Shown here: positions 11,536 through 23,352 of the stretch, piece by piece
How positions within the stretch are numbered: the first letter of the stretch is position 1
Layout of the letters: every line of letters starts with the position of its first letter
DNA from: Actinomucor elegans
Lineage: Eukaryota > Mucoromycota > Mucoromycetes > Mucorales > Mucoraceae
DNA: 64,000 bases
Assembly: GCA_026027325.1 (NCBI GenBank)
Contig: JAMSLZ010000001.1
Coordinates: 1,302,001-1,366,000 of the forward strand
Direction of reading: 5' to 3'
Position numbers and translations under genes: made by a program
The notes under the pieces: generated by a model
Databases searched by the model: none
Seen by the model: only the letters and a program-made list of their open reading frames with translations
What the model was told of the DNA's origin: nothing

Positions 11536-13440
11536 GCTTCTAAATATACGTTATTTAACGAAAAAAAAGAATGCTTTCCAAGAAAAAACGGTTTCTGCAA
11601 ATCAGTTCCCTCAGCCACTGAAAATTTGAACATCCGTTACTGAACAGATAGGTACATTAATAAGGCATGATTTTCGTAAGCAATTTGTATCAGTACAGAT
11701 TTAATATATCCTCATATGTGAATATCTATTATTATAATTTACGTAGAGTTAACATCTAAATAGAAGATTTTTCATTATTCATTATATAACAGCTCAATGA
11801 TGATGCTTATAGATGCAACAGTTTATTCTGAGCACTGATTATTCATCTGGAACGAAATTGGACCGAGATCAGCTGAGAGATCTACAAATAAATTGAAGAT
11901 TCAATACATATAATCTGTTGATAATGTTCCAAGAGCGGTAGTTTTACGTATTTTAGTTGAAGCTTTAGTTAAGGGATAAAAACCAATCATGGTATAGCGA
12001 AATTAAGTTAGTACATAATGTTCTAGTTGTATTTAAACGCTGAAACTAGCTAATTGATGGTTGGTTATTAGTAAAAGGGCTACTTTGTTAATTAAAAGTA
12101 GCAGAGGAAGAGTAGGGACAATAGTATACTGGATAGATTATATAATGACAGCAATCGAGCTTTAATATTGTAGGGAACATAGACTGGATCCATGTGCTGT
12201 AATATTCAAATGGTTTTAAGCAAAATACTTTTAGTACAAATCAATAGTTATCCAGTAAATATAATATATTCATTGTACTTTTTTTTTCTGTATTGATAGG
12301 GCATTTACTTAATAATCATTCACTTTTGTTTATACTAGTATATTCTGATTTAGCTAGAGGTAAAGCAACGGTTAATCAAATGAAAAAACTTTCTACAGCG
12401 TTTGCAATCTAAGGCCAAGGAAGCGTATCTATCGTGTATATAAAACGATAGGACTAACTGTTTTGAAAGATTGTGCCTATTAACAGTGAGCGTCTACTAT
12501 TGAATTTCCTAGGCACGGTACTTGTTTCTGGATCGGGGTGAGTCAGTAAATGAAAGAGTAAGTCTCTATATTTCCTCTTGCGAAATCACATTACATTTTA
12601 GGAAAATAAAGACTCTAATAGATACAGGTAATTGGAGGCGACTTTAAACATCAATAAAACAATATAATTAGATGTTCTTGCACATATAAAGTATACATAA
12701 TCCGCTGCTCATCTTCAACAGAAAATATAAATATTCAATATTAGCTGAAAAGCAAGAATCCTAGTAGACGTAACCATTAGTTTTGACCTTGTACAAGTAA
12801 TAAAATGCGACATTTAACAGATATTAGTAATCTAGCCATGTCTAAGTGGGCCCAAAGAGCAAAAATTCCCAAATTTTATGTACACTTCTGATATTTTGAG
12901 GTAAAAAGTAGCACATTTTTGAGACATATATTGTAAGTAAATAAGGTAACACATAAGGAAGTATGTTTTTGTATATGTTAAACTAGCATAAATTGTCATA
13001 TTTCAAAAACGGCAGAAAATGAAATTACCAAAATTCGTTGTATTAATTTCCGAAAATATAAAGTAATAATTACTCTATTGAAAACATACTTTAATTTTTC
13101 ATAAATGCTGTTAAAACACCTTTGGCATATTACTACTCAAAAGATCAGATTAAAATGTGATTAATTTTAAAATTTTGAATTAACAGATAAAAAAAGGCAT
13201 TTAATTGAATGATCATCATCCAATCAAAGATATAGGACTAAACTTAGTTAGCCAATCATAATGGTACAAATTCAACCGCGTCTTAAACAGCCAAGGTATA
13301 GTTGTGTTCCAGATTCCTTTAAACGCCCACACGATGACGTACAGTCTTGACTTCTTTTTTCATAAAAAACTGAGAACAAAACCCAACGCGTGCAATTTTT
13401 TTCATTCTTTTTTTTTGTTCGTATACAACCACCCATTATA
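11536..13440. other. 1.9-kb intergenic region
   Basis: Divergent promoters of the LYAR-like and PABPN1-like genes are at the two ends. No coding potential seen between. A weak copy of the three-motif repeat lies at 11819-11893. About 12740-13260 is very AT-rich and lacks any recognisable feature. Confidence 0.55.
11819..11893 (+). repeat. Weak copy of dispersed three-motif repeat
   Basis: TTCTGAGCA, then ATTCATCTGGAACGAAATTGG, then CAGCTGAGAGATCTAC, in the family order. More diverged than the copies at 20309 and 44000. Confidence 0.3.
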
Positions 13441-14347
13441 ATGAGCGATTTAGAAAAGGAAACTGTTACTGATTCAACCGAGTTAAAGCATACTGAGGCT
13501 GATCAAGAGCCCACCAATACTACTGCCGATAATAACGGCAACTCAACTGAAGAAGACAAGGTAGATTCTCGAGAAAATAAGACATTGAATACGCGAGCAT
13601 TGACTTTTTTTTTTAAAAAAAACAAAGGAATTAGAAGCCATGAGACAGCGCGTCAGAGAAATGGAGGATGAAGCAGCCAAGTTACGCGATATGCAGGCTG
13701 AAACCGAGAAATCGATGAATCCTGAAGAAGGTATTACAACAGAGTCCTTTCTGCAAACAACTCTATGCTAATGACTCGGATAGATAAAGAAGCAGTTGAT
13801 AGTCGTTCAGTTTATGTCGGCAATGTAAGTCCAAGCAAGAGATATTATATGCGAATATAAACTGATATTGTGTTAGGTTGACTATGGCGCTTCACCTGAA
13901 GAACTTCAAGCACATTTCCAATCGTGCGGTACAATCAACCGAGTAACAATTTTGTGTGACAAGTTCACTGGTCATCCTAAAGGGTAATTATAATATTGAC
14001 GATGCGTGGTATGTATACTAAGTAGCTTAATGTATAGATACGCATATGTTGAATTCGCTGAGCCCAGCTTTGTGAATGCTGCAGTAGCCTTGAATGAAAG
14101 CCTATTCCGCGCCCGTTTATTAAAGGTCACACCTAAGCGTACAAATGTTCCAGGCTTTTCTGCTCGCGGTAGAGGTAGAGGGCGTGGTGGATTCCGTGGT
14201 GGTATGGGTCACCCATATTACGGACATTCACCAATGTACGGTTATCGTGGAAGAGGGTAAGCGCTTGTACATTTGATGTGTAGTAGATTGATTCTAATAC
14301 CTGTTTCTAGTGGAAGAGGAAGAGGTGCTTATTACTCACCTTATTAA
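13441..14347 (+). CDS. PABPN1: PABPN1/Pab2-type nuclear poly(A)-binding protein
   Basis: Six exons (13441-13560, 13628-13730, 13784-13824, 13877-13983, 14038-14256, 14311-14347) give 208 aa. An acidic Glu/Asp/Asn-rich N-terminus is followed by a coiled helix ([19 protein letters not shown]) and one RRM. RNP2 is [11 protein letters not shown] and RNP1 is [10 protein letters not shown], with [14 protein letters not shown] between them. The C-terminus is an RGRGRG-rich tail ending in YYSPY. This is the exact architecture of PABPN1 and fission yeast Pab2, which bind nascent poly(A) tails in the nucleus and control tail length and RNA decay. The Arg-Gly tail is the usual methylation region. All splice junctions restore the frame. 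Confidence 0.93.
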
Positions 14348-15448
14348 AATAATATATAATCTCTTTGTCCCCCTTCATCTTTTCATAATTTCCATATATT
14401 TATATTATCCCTTTTTATTCTTACACACACTCTTCTATATTATCATATTGATCAAAAAAGAAGGAAAAAAAAGAACAAAAGAGATATAAAAAAAAGAGAG
14501 ACAAAAAGCAGGATTTGCATTAAAAAGATAGAGAGAGCAAAGTTAATAGAAAGTGTATCATAGCCATTTAAAGAGAATATAGGTTCTTTTTTTTCATATT
14601 GTGTGTTCATTAAACTGTAGTTATAGATATTCAGTAGTGTATATCTTTATAATGTGTAAATAATTGATAGTATCAAACACATACGATATTGCTGAAGCCG
14701 CAGTTTGCAGCTAGAGTAACAATAACGGCCATAGTTTTTTTTTTTTTCTTTTTTTTTTTTTTTTAGAAAATTGGAATACCATTAAACTTATATGGCGCTA
14801 TATTAGCAAGCAATTTCTTTCTTTTTTTTTTCAATTAAGATACAGAAACTACTAATAACCTTAAAGCTAGGATGGACTTCATGTTGATTTGATTTACGTT
14901 GTGCATAAAGCATGATCAATTTCATTGGATGCGGTAATTGTATTTGTTATGCGTGATTACAATATTATATTACTTACATTAGCAACAAATAACGACACAC
15001 TCTTGAATCCCCGGAATATATAGACATACAACACACTTTTCTATTAGGTTATTTGTATAACTGTATGTAGCCAAGGATATACGCTATAAATTGGTATATA
15101 CTTAAAGTCGGAATGTGAAGTGAAGATCAGAGTCCGTCCGATGGCGCTCTATTCATTATCACGGTTTCCTCTAGGTCGACAACTAACCAAGATAAATAAA
15201 TGACACCCAGATTAAAATATAGATTCAAGCAGAAGATACCGCATGAACTAATTTCTATAACTGTACATAGATGTAGACTATTTGTAAAGAGCTTTAAAGA
15301 TGGAACAAGACGCGTCGTTTTTTCGTTATCCGCTAATCGAGTTTAATTAACTGTACCTTAGCAACCGCCAGCTAATTTAAACTCCAAAAGAACGTGTGAG
15401 TGAAAGAATTTCTTTTTTCCTTTTCTTTATACCCTCCTTTCCTTTTCA
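14348..15448. other. Intergenic with poly-purine and poly-T tracts
   Basis: The 3' flank of the PABPN1-like gene (14440-14560) is a long A/G-rich stretch. T tracts occur at about 14735-14765 and 14820. No gene seen. Confidence 0.55.
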
Positions 15449-16512
15449 ATGGACGTTTATAATTACCAACAGCAAACGAAACCTAAACGTAGTAGCATGT
15501 CAGCTTATGTACCCGTTCATCGTCGTAATGAAGAAGATGACAAACGTAATAGTATGAATAATATGAAGTACCGTTCATCTAATCAAGACTTACAAGTTGA
15601 ATCAAGTATTTCGTCTGGTTCAACAAAGAGAAGTTCTTTTATGGGCTATCGCCGTCCACCTTCCCAGCAAAATAATCGACAAAGCCGTACTAGTTTTGTA
15701 GGAGATGATGACGTTGATTATGTAAGTGATGCTAGGAAGAGACTAACAACGAGGCTAATACATGTTGAAAGTCATTGGATTATGAGAACAACACCCAAGA
15801 TCAGACAGAGGATTGGGAGAATATCCTTAGGCAATATGATAGATACAGTATGAATGACGAAGATAAAAGAAAAAGTAAAAGAACAAGTCGCATTTTTGAT
15901 TCATATCAAGATATGCCAGGTAAAAATAAAAAAGTGGTATGTTGGCCAATAACAAGTAAGCTAACTAATTGTGCTAGTTGAAGTACCTGTAGTCGATGAG
16001 CCTACTGTAGTATTGGATTGTTATGATTTCCCTCCTGCGTTCAAAACCCATCATTTACATGATATATTCAGAAGTTATGAAACCAGTCGCGGTGGATACA
16101 AGATTAAATGGTTATCTGATACACGCGCCTTGATTATATTTGATCACCCAGCCACAGGTAAGCAAAGATACAAGATGAAGAAGAAGCCTTCAACTTATAT
16201 GAACTATAGCCAAGAAAGCGTATATTGATAATGTAACACATGCATTGGCTAAAATCCGCCCTTACGATGGTCCAACTGATTTCTTGAGAGAAAATCAGCC
16301 TATACAACAAACACAAAGATCAAGCAGACCCATGTCCCTTGATATTAAAAGACAATCCTTTAACGCTTATGGTAGTGGAAGGTCATCGAACAGAAATTCA
16401 ATGAGAAGTAAGTCTGCCATATAGAGCACTACCAACGTTTACTAACATTATCCATGGCAAACGACTAGTTGACGAAAATGATGTCAAAAGATTAAGCGTA
16501 GCACTTGATTAA
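15449..16512 (+). CDS. R3HCC1L-like protein
   Basis: Five exons (15449-15721, 15772-15919, 15978-16157, 16219-16407, 16469-16512) give 277 aa. The N-terminal 140 residues are disordered and rich in Ser, Asn, Gln and Arg, with a YVPVHRR motif like those of translation-linked RNA-binding proteins. The ordered part is an RRM-like domain: VVLDCYDFPPAFKTHHLHDI, FRSYETSRGGYKIKWLSDT and RALIIFDHPATA. It matches the C-terminal domain of animal R3HCC1/R3HCC1L, where 'YDFP.EF.T..L...F..Y' and 'IKWVDDTHAL' are conserved. No R3H domain is present. Role unknown; RNA association is inferred. The splice at 15919/15978 was chosen because it alone keeps frame and has a GCTAACT branch site. Confidence 0.72.
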
Positions 16513-16873
16513 AAATAAAATACTGCTGCTATTTGCCAGACTCTGTTAACTAAATCGGGAACGATAAGAATAGTTTTTGATTCGTTGAGGGATTTGATTT
16601 GATTCAAACTGGGGTCCCTTCACATTATTCTTAGGTATGATATAATTAATTGCCATCATATAAAAAAAAAGGCAAGATAGAGTCTTCAATGATTAGTGAA
16701 AGAAAGTTTATATAGAGTGTGCAAAAAGTAAAAGAGATAATCTAAGTTAAAGATACAATAGAAAAGAAGAGCAAGTATAGAAAATACAACCAAGATCACT
16801 GAAAGTATTCACCATATCTTTTTCTTTGTCTAATCATATATAAATAAGTGTATGAAGGGTGTTTTTAACAGAC
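16513..16873. other. Convergent 3' flanks
   Basis: 361 bp between the stop codons of the R3HCC1L-like and cytochrome c genes. No feature seen beyond A/G-rich 3' UTR-like sequence. Confidence 0.6.
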
Positions 16874-17375
16874 TTAACAAGACTCCTATAATCATACATT
16901 AGTATACGAATTAACCATACCATTTCAATCACTATTTACCTTCAAGTAAGCGACAACATCGGCACGATCCTTGGGCTTCTTGAAACCAGCGAAGGCCATC
17001 TTGGTACCGGGAATGTACTTCTTGGGGTTCTCGAGGTACTATACAATGTAAAGAATGAATACCATGATCAATCAAATACCTATCGTACTAAAAGGACTTA
17101 CGTCAAAGAGGGTTTGATCTTCCCAGACAACACCCTTTTCCTTGTTAGCAGCGGTGTAAGAGTAACCAGAAGCTTGACCAGATTGACGACCGAACAAACC
17201 GTGAAGGTTAGGACCGACCTTGTGGGGTCCACCCTACAAAAATAGGGGTTAATATACTTTTGCTTTTCATTACAAATTATATCATTCTTACCTCTTCGAC
17301 AGTGTGACATTGAGCACAACGAGTCTTGAAAAGCTTAGCACCAGCAGAAGCGTTACCTGCACCAGGAGTAGACAT
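16874..17375 (-). CDS. CYC1: Cytochrome c
   Basis: Exons 17292-17375, 17102-17233, 16940-17038 and a 12-nt last exon 16874-16885 give 108 aa. The haem-binding motif CAQCH follows KLFKTR. The axial Met lies in [27 protein letters not shown] and GYSYTAANK are classical cytochrome c blocks. It is the soluble electron carrier between complexes III and IV in the mitochondrial intermembrane space. The last intron was inferred because reading through gives an atypical tail, whereas splicing AAG|gtaaat...ttatag|GAG with a TACTAAT branch site gives the expected YLKES-type ending. Codon use is strongly biased to C-ending codons, as expected for high expression. Confidence 0.95.
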
Positions 17376-18510
17376 CTTTAGTAATATAAGTTGAGTGGGG
17401 GGTTTAAAGAAAGAAAAAGTGTAAGAAAGAAAAAAAAGAAATGGATGCTTGTCTGTTCGTTTTAAAACTTATACCTTTTTTTTTTCTATTTACAAGCCCC
17501 CCTTCAAAAAAGTGATTCATTCCGTCCCGCGACCTTCCCCAGCTTATAGAGATCCGTTTCAGATTAGGGAGGAACAATTGAGCTCGTCCGGTGAAATTTG
17601 AAGTATCGCAGTTTTATTGGTGATCGGAATTTGAATTTTGTCGGAAGAATTCGATTGCTGGATATCATTTCCAAAACCTATACACTTTGATTTGAGAATT
17701 GATGTAATGAAAACGGTGGAACTGGTAAAAGTTCCATTAGCAAAATTAGCATAGAATCCAGTTTTCTATCGAATGATATAGTATTTATGTCGTTCCTTTT
17801 GCTTATTTCTTGATGCACCGTCGCATTCTTGTCAATGTATTTGACTACGTAGTTTTGAGTTGATAATTTGAATATCCTATATAAAACGATATATATATAA
17901 ATACAGTCTTATACTACCCAATATACAGAGCGTCATTTAATTATACATACTGTCTAGGAAGAACTTTCCATATTACCAAAGCACACTTTCCAAACAAAAA
18001 AGCGATGTTTCAATTGTTATGAGGTATACCCCAGTCTTTTCCTCAAGAAATCAGCAGATATTTGAGGAATCATGATTGGTTAGTGGCAAATAAACGAGGG
18101 TTGCAACAACAAAAAATCAATTTAGACATCATGGACCACGGTTTTCGCAACTATGTAGACGTTCCTGACAAAGTTTATCTTATTGTCAGAGAAAAAGTGG
18201 CTGTAGACTGCTGTAGATATCTGCGCGACTTGTTAGCAACCAATTAAAGTCGATGGTTATCAATTGAACCAGCATTTATTAAGAGCAAAAGCAAGTTTAG
18301 CTAGCATCTTGAGAGCGAATTTAATCCAAACCTATTAGTACAGTTATTAATCTATGGTTTGGGTAGTATACGCTATTAATATAATGCAAATTGCTATTGA
18401 TTTTTGTTAATAATTATTACTGACAGATATCCTGCGGAATTTCTTTAAACGCGAACAGACGCGAATTATTTTTTTTTATAAACTTTTTTTTTTGTCTGTT
18501 CATACAAAAT
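17376..18510. other. Divergent promoter region with a coding-like remnant
   Basis: Upstream region of cytochrome c (pyrimidine-rich 17400-17520) and of the HMG-box gene. Between them, 18005-18247 is a coding-like stretch listed separately. Confidence 0.5.
18005..18247 (+). pseudogene. Possible coding remnant with in-frame stop
   Basis: One frame reads through a TGA (codon 6) and then runs 75 codons, including YLRNHDWLVANKRGLQQQKI and DVPDKVYLIVREKVAVDCC. The composition is protein-like rather than AT-driven. No family is recognised, and the next stop is followed by only 263 bp before the HMG-box gene. Either a decayed gene fragment or a chance frame. Confidence 0.25.
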
Positions 18511-20016
18511 ATGTCTCGCCAAATTTTCAGAAGTGATCTTTCCTCAGATCAAGACGATTCAAGTGATGATGATATTTACAAGCCTGAGGAAGACGATGAT
18601 GAAGAATCTGATTATGATAGTGATTTCGAAGTCTCTAAAGCAAAAAGCAAAAGATTTTCCAATTCAAAGTTCGATTTGCAGTTCGATGATGAATTAATCC
18701 CCACTTCTAAAATGACCACAAAACGAATTCGATCTGATAAAAGCCCTGCCAATGCTCCCAAACCTGCAACAAAAAAGTTAGACTTTAACATTGATTGGGA
18801 CGATTCAACACTTCCCCCTTTGAAAAAATTCAAGTCAAAACCCTTTGAACGAGATCCCTTTGACTCTTCGAGTGAATCAGAAAGTGAGGATCAGAAGGAC
18901 AAGAAAGAGTCTTTGCTCGATAGTTGGTCTAAAGCAGCTAAAGCGAAACGTGCAAAGGGTAAAAACAGAGAAGGTGTCCTAGATGTTCTGAACGACGAGA
19001 ACTATAGAAGCTATCAAAACAATGCATTCAAGCCAAAGAAGAAAATGACAAATGCTCTCGATTTTTCAGACGTCGAAGAAGATCTAGAGGATCCAGAGGA
19101 TTCTGTGGTGACCATCTTACCAAAGAAAAGATCAGATAAAGATCTATGGTCAAAGCTCAAAGATCTAACATCAAGTGACAGCGAGTCTGATTCTGCTTCT
19201 GATCAAGACCTAATAGAAACTAAGAAACAGCCATCATCTGATAAAGAGTCAAGGCGAGATTGGTTCTTTCGATTTTCCAAGAAGATCAGACCTGCTATGA
19301 CAGCACAATTCCCATCTTACGATCTAACTGGTATCAATAGGCTTATTGGACAGTCTTGGAATGAATTGAGTGAGGTAACTCTCAAGTACAAGAAGCATAT
19401 ACAATACCGTTATTAAAATAGAACCTGTAGGCAGACAAGCGATCTTATAGTCAAGAAGAAATATCGAAAAAAGTTGCACATGCCGAGCCTGAGTCTTATC
19501 ATGATCTGCTTGATGCTCAAGAAAATAAAAATGCTTCAAGTTCGACTACTCTTCAGTCTCCTCCCAAAAATATCAAAAATCGAAAAATACCCACAAGACC
19601 AACTGGCAATGGTTATATTCTCTATTCAACAGAGGAAATGCCTAAAGTACGCCAACGATATCCAGATGTCAAATCTGTCAATCAATTGAGTTCGATCGTT
19701 GGTAATGACTGGAGAAAACTTGATCAGGTAAGCTCTCCTCCCTCTGCTAAAAGAAAGAGAGAAAGAAGGTGGCTCATTATGGGGTTTATAATAGGAAAAA
19801 CGAGAGGAATATAATGCTCGAGCAAGGCAACAACGTGATGAATGGATTCGAAAATATCCAGAAGCCCATGAAGAATTTTTGCAGAAAATGAAAGCAAAAG
19901 TCAGTAATACAAAGAAAGCACAAAATGAAATGAAACGACTGAAGAAGCTCCGTAAAGAAATGAAGAAGAAGAGCAAAAGATTTGCAAAGCAGGATTCGGA
20001 TGAAGAGAGTGACTAA
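18511..20016 (+). CDS. Protein with two HMG boxes and acidic N-terminus
   Basis: Exons 18511-19374, 19431-19727 and 19795-20016 give 460 aa. Residues 1-250 are disordered, with Asp/Glu/Ser runs (SDQDDSSDDD, EEDDDEESDYD, ESESED) and basic nuclear-localisation-like patches. A first HMG-like box covers about residues 258-310 (WFFRFSKKIRPAM, FPSYDLTGINRLIGQSWNEL). A second covers about 345-410 (RPTGNGYILYSTEEM, DVKSVNQLSSIVGNDWRKLD, EEYNARARQQRDEW). A Lys-rich C-terminal coil follows. It is a likely chromatin or DNA-bending nuclear protein; the exact orthologue is not recognised. The first box is more diverged than the second. The intron at 19375-19430 falls inside the first box. Confidence 0.8.
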
Positions 20017-21532
20017 AATAAATAATAGTAAATGTACAAGTATATGTGTATATGATAGAATGAGAAAATGTTTATAATAAATGATCGCAAGCTATATGAA
20101 GGTGGGGCTTATAGTTCGAAACCAAAAGAAAAAAAATAATCTATAGCTTCTAAGTTATAGTATATGGTATATGTTATATATATGTCATCGGAAATAGACA
20201 CTCGAATTCATGATACTCCCCCCCCCACCTATATTCGCACAAACCATTATTTCTAAACAAAATTGATTCTCTATAAATATCTTTGAGGCTTTAGTAGACG
20301 CAACAATTAGTTCTGAGCAGGGTATACTCATCAGATGCGATATTAAGTTGAGATCGAGTAGGAGATCTGTTGATGTAATAATCTAGACTATATATGAAAT
20401 GCATTTCATTTGCTGGTTAATTATTGAAAAGCTTAATATATTAATTGCACTGCAGTTGAATAATAGCTTAGATCATTCTGAACATGTACCAGCCATTGAA
20501 TGTGACATGAAACCTAGATTAATTAGAACAACTGATGAGTAAATGTATTTAATTTGCAGCATACCTCTAAAATATGGTGCCTTTTTTACTCTTTACCCAA
20601 ATAATGAGTACATTGGATGAGTACTTTATTTAAACGTGTACTAATCATCAAATGCAACGTAAACTGAAATTGGTCGAGAAATGTAGAAATAATAAAAATG
20701 GCCAGCTTCAGAAAATTTTGTTAGAGTATCCCTCTAAACTAAAGTTTCTCACGCTTGTTTCTTCTTTGTGGACGTGTAAACAACACTTTTGAAGTATGGT
20801 CAGCTAACCAAGCAAGTATTATATATTGAAAGATATGCAAATATATTTTTTATAAAATTTCTCAAATATGTCTGCATTTGTACAAAATCTCAGAATCAGC
20901 TTTATATTAAACATATCTCAATCTTTTGATGTAAATACGGACGTGACCTTTACACTATAATATGCACGATTACATATTGCATAAACTTTATTAAGACATA
21001 ATTTAGTTATTGGTATTTCTTTGACATTAATGTTCCCTCAAAAAAAAACTATGATATTTATGTTTTTCATTTACCGACATCCAATAGAGTAGTAGGTAGT
21101 ATTTCATTATTAGCGCAGCAGCATAGAAGTAATATGCAGTTATATCACTTTTTACAGGGCATTAAAAAGCACATTAGAGACGAGGTTTATAATTCGAATA
21201 AGTTTTTGATGATCCCAAGTATAGTATTGTATTTTGCATAAATTTTATCGGGTTGATTATAATGAAATTGGCCAACCTTCGACAGGTTTTGCGCACGTAA
21301 TAATAGGTAACGCTTTACGTCAACCAATTGACTTGAATTTTGTGACTTGCAATGACAAACATACTGCTAAATGCTTTTTCCTTTGAACCAATAGAAAACC
21401 CACTTGACTTGGTCAGCAGCATGGTTCAGAAGCATAAAATCACATGAATTGATAATCCTTTCTTTTTCTTATCTTCTACATACATATACAACTCTTTACG
21501 TTAAATTACTATCTTTTTTTTTTTCCCATAGT
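20017..21532. other. 1.5-kb intergenic region
   Basis: AT-rich with a C8-9 run at 20220 and one clear copy of the dispersed repeat at 20309-20377. No gene seen. Confidence 0.55.
20309..20377 (+). repeat. Copy of dispersed three-motif repeat
   Basis: AGTTCTGAGCAG, then CATCAGATGCGATATTAAG, then GTAGGAGATCTG. One of the better conserved copies. Compare 44000-44060 (+) and the reverse complement of 32969-33042. Confidence 0.5.
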
Positions 21533-23352
21533 ATGCAAATAACGAAACCCAACTCTACCGCTACAGCGCAAGAACAGCAACAACAGCAAGTCCAACAAAA
21601 GAATCTACCAAATAATAATAACTTTAAAAAAGATGAACTCGTGAGATTAATGTTACAGTCTTTGATAGATCTCGGTTATAGGTAAAACCCCATTGATAAA
21701 TGACGCAAGTTTTATTCATTAAATAGTTAAAATAGTGATGCTGCTAGCGCTCTCGAATCAGAATCTGGCATTTCACTAGAATCAAGCACAATACAAAAAC
21801 TCAGATCAAGTATTCTCAACGGACAATGGCAAACAGCTGAATGTCTATTACCCCAAGTACCCTTTATATCCCTCTTTAACCTACCCAAAGTCCAATTTTT
21901 GATCCGGCAACAAAAGTTTCTGGAGCTATTGGAGCAATCAGAGACGATGCAAGCACTGCATGTGTTGCGTACCGAACTTACACCACTTGGACAAAATACG
22001 GATCGATTGCATTTACTGACAAGTCTCGTACTCTGTTCTTCTATCGAAGATGTGATGCAGCAAGCAAGCTGGGATGGCACCAATGGTACTTCTCGAGAAC
22101 AGCTCTTGACAGAACTGCAACGCTATATTGATCCATCAGCCATGATACCCAAGCAAAGACTGGTGACTTTGATCAATCAATCCTTGGAATGGCAAAAGAA
22201 ATCTTGCCTTTATCATAATCCTAGACAAGATAGTGAATTCTCTCTATTTTCTGATCATATCTGTGACAAGTGAGTAACTACTTTTTTTTGTTTATATATT
22301 TGTATAAAGCCATATGTATTCACCCTATTGTATATATATAAAAGAAACTCGTTCCCAACTGCTACCATTAAAATACTACGCGGTCATTCGGATGAGGTTT
22401 GGCATGTCGCGTATTCTCACGATGGAAAATACTTGGCTTCTTTAGCAAAGGACAAGACATGCATCATTTGGAACATGGAAACATTTGAACCGTTGCAGAC
22501 GTTTACTAGTGAATGCACAGGCTCTTATTGCGCCTGGTCTCCCGATGATTCCAAAATGCTGATATGTGGTATTGACCAAGCTATACGTCTTTGGGATCCT
22601 TTCAGCGGTATTCTCTTGCGTACGTTTAAATACCACAAGGATCAAGTGACTAGTTGCGTTTGGTTACCTGACAATGTGCATTTTATTTCTGGTGCTTGCG
22701 ATAAAGTACTGTGCCTTTGGAGTAGTGATCATTCAGCATCGAATGCACAGCCAATTACACGTTGGCCAGTGCAGCGCACGACAGACATGAAAATAACCAA
22801 AGATGGTCGACGCTTTGTCACAATTGCATTAGACAAGTGTATCACCGTGTACGATGTAGATGAATTGCGCATTACTGAAGTCGCAAAGATCCCAGAAGAG
22901 GGCACCATCACTTCGTTGGCGTTGACAAAAGATGGAAGATATGCGCTAGTCAACATACAAGATGTTCAAGAGTTGCATTTGTGGGATTTAGAGGAACGTC
23001 AATTGGTGAACAAGTATACAGGTCAAAAGCAGGATTCTTATGTTATTCGATCTACGCTGGGAGGACACAACGAATCCTTTATTCTGAGTGGAAGTGAAGA
23101 TAACCGTGTGTATATCTGGAGTCGAGATCATGGTACTTTGTTGGAAGAATTGGAAGGGCATGAGAATACTGTAAATTGCGTAAGCTGGTGTCCTATTGAA
23201 CCTATGCAATTTGTGTCTGCTAGTGATGATCACACAATTAGAGTGTAAGTAAAACAAAGTCAAATACTGCCTGGGCCCCCCTTTTTTTTGCTAATTTTAT
23301 ATATGTTAATAGCTGGGGAACAATCAATGAAACCAATGGAAACCATGCTTAA
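21533..23352 (+). CDS. WDR26: WDR26/Gid7-type LisH-CTLH-WD40 protein
   Basis: Exons 21533-21681, 21736-22269, 22345-23244 and 23313-23352 give 540 aa. A Gln-rich N-terminus precedes a LisH-like helix (KKDELVRLMLQSLIDLGYRSDAA) and a CTLH region (IQKLRSSILNGQWQTAECLL, FLIRQQKFLELLEQ, LHVLRTELTPL). Seven WD40-type blades follow from about residue 235, for example LRGHSDEVWHVAYSHDGKYL, CIIWNMETF, IRLWDPFSG, LHLWDLEER, VYIWSRDHG and LEGHENTVNCVSW. This is the architecture of WDR26 and yeast Gid7, a subunit of the CTLH/GID ubiquitin ligase that recruits or oligomerises around substrates such as gluconeogenic enzymes (family knowledge). The final exon encodes only the end of the last blade (VWGTINETNGNHA). 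Confidence 0.9.

Noticed and set aside
22270..22344. Separate gene start at the ATG at 22313 for the WD40 part
   Set aside because: The segment is a canonical intron. Splicing 22269 to 22345 joins the CTLH and WD40 parts in frame, as in WDR26.
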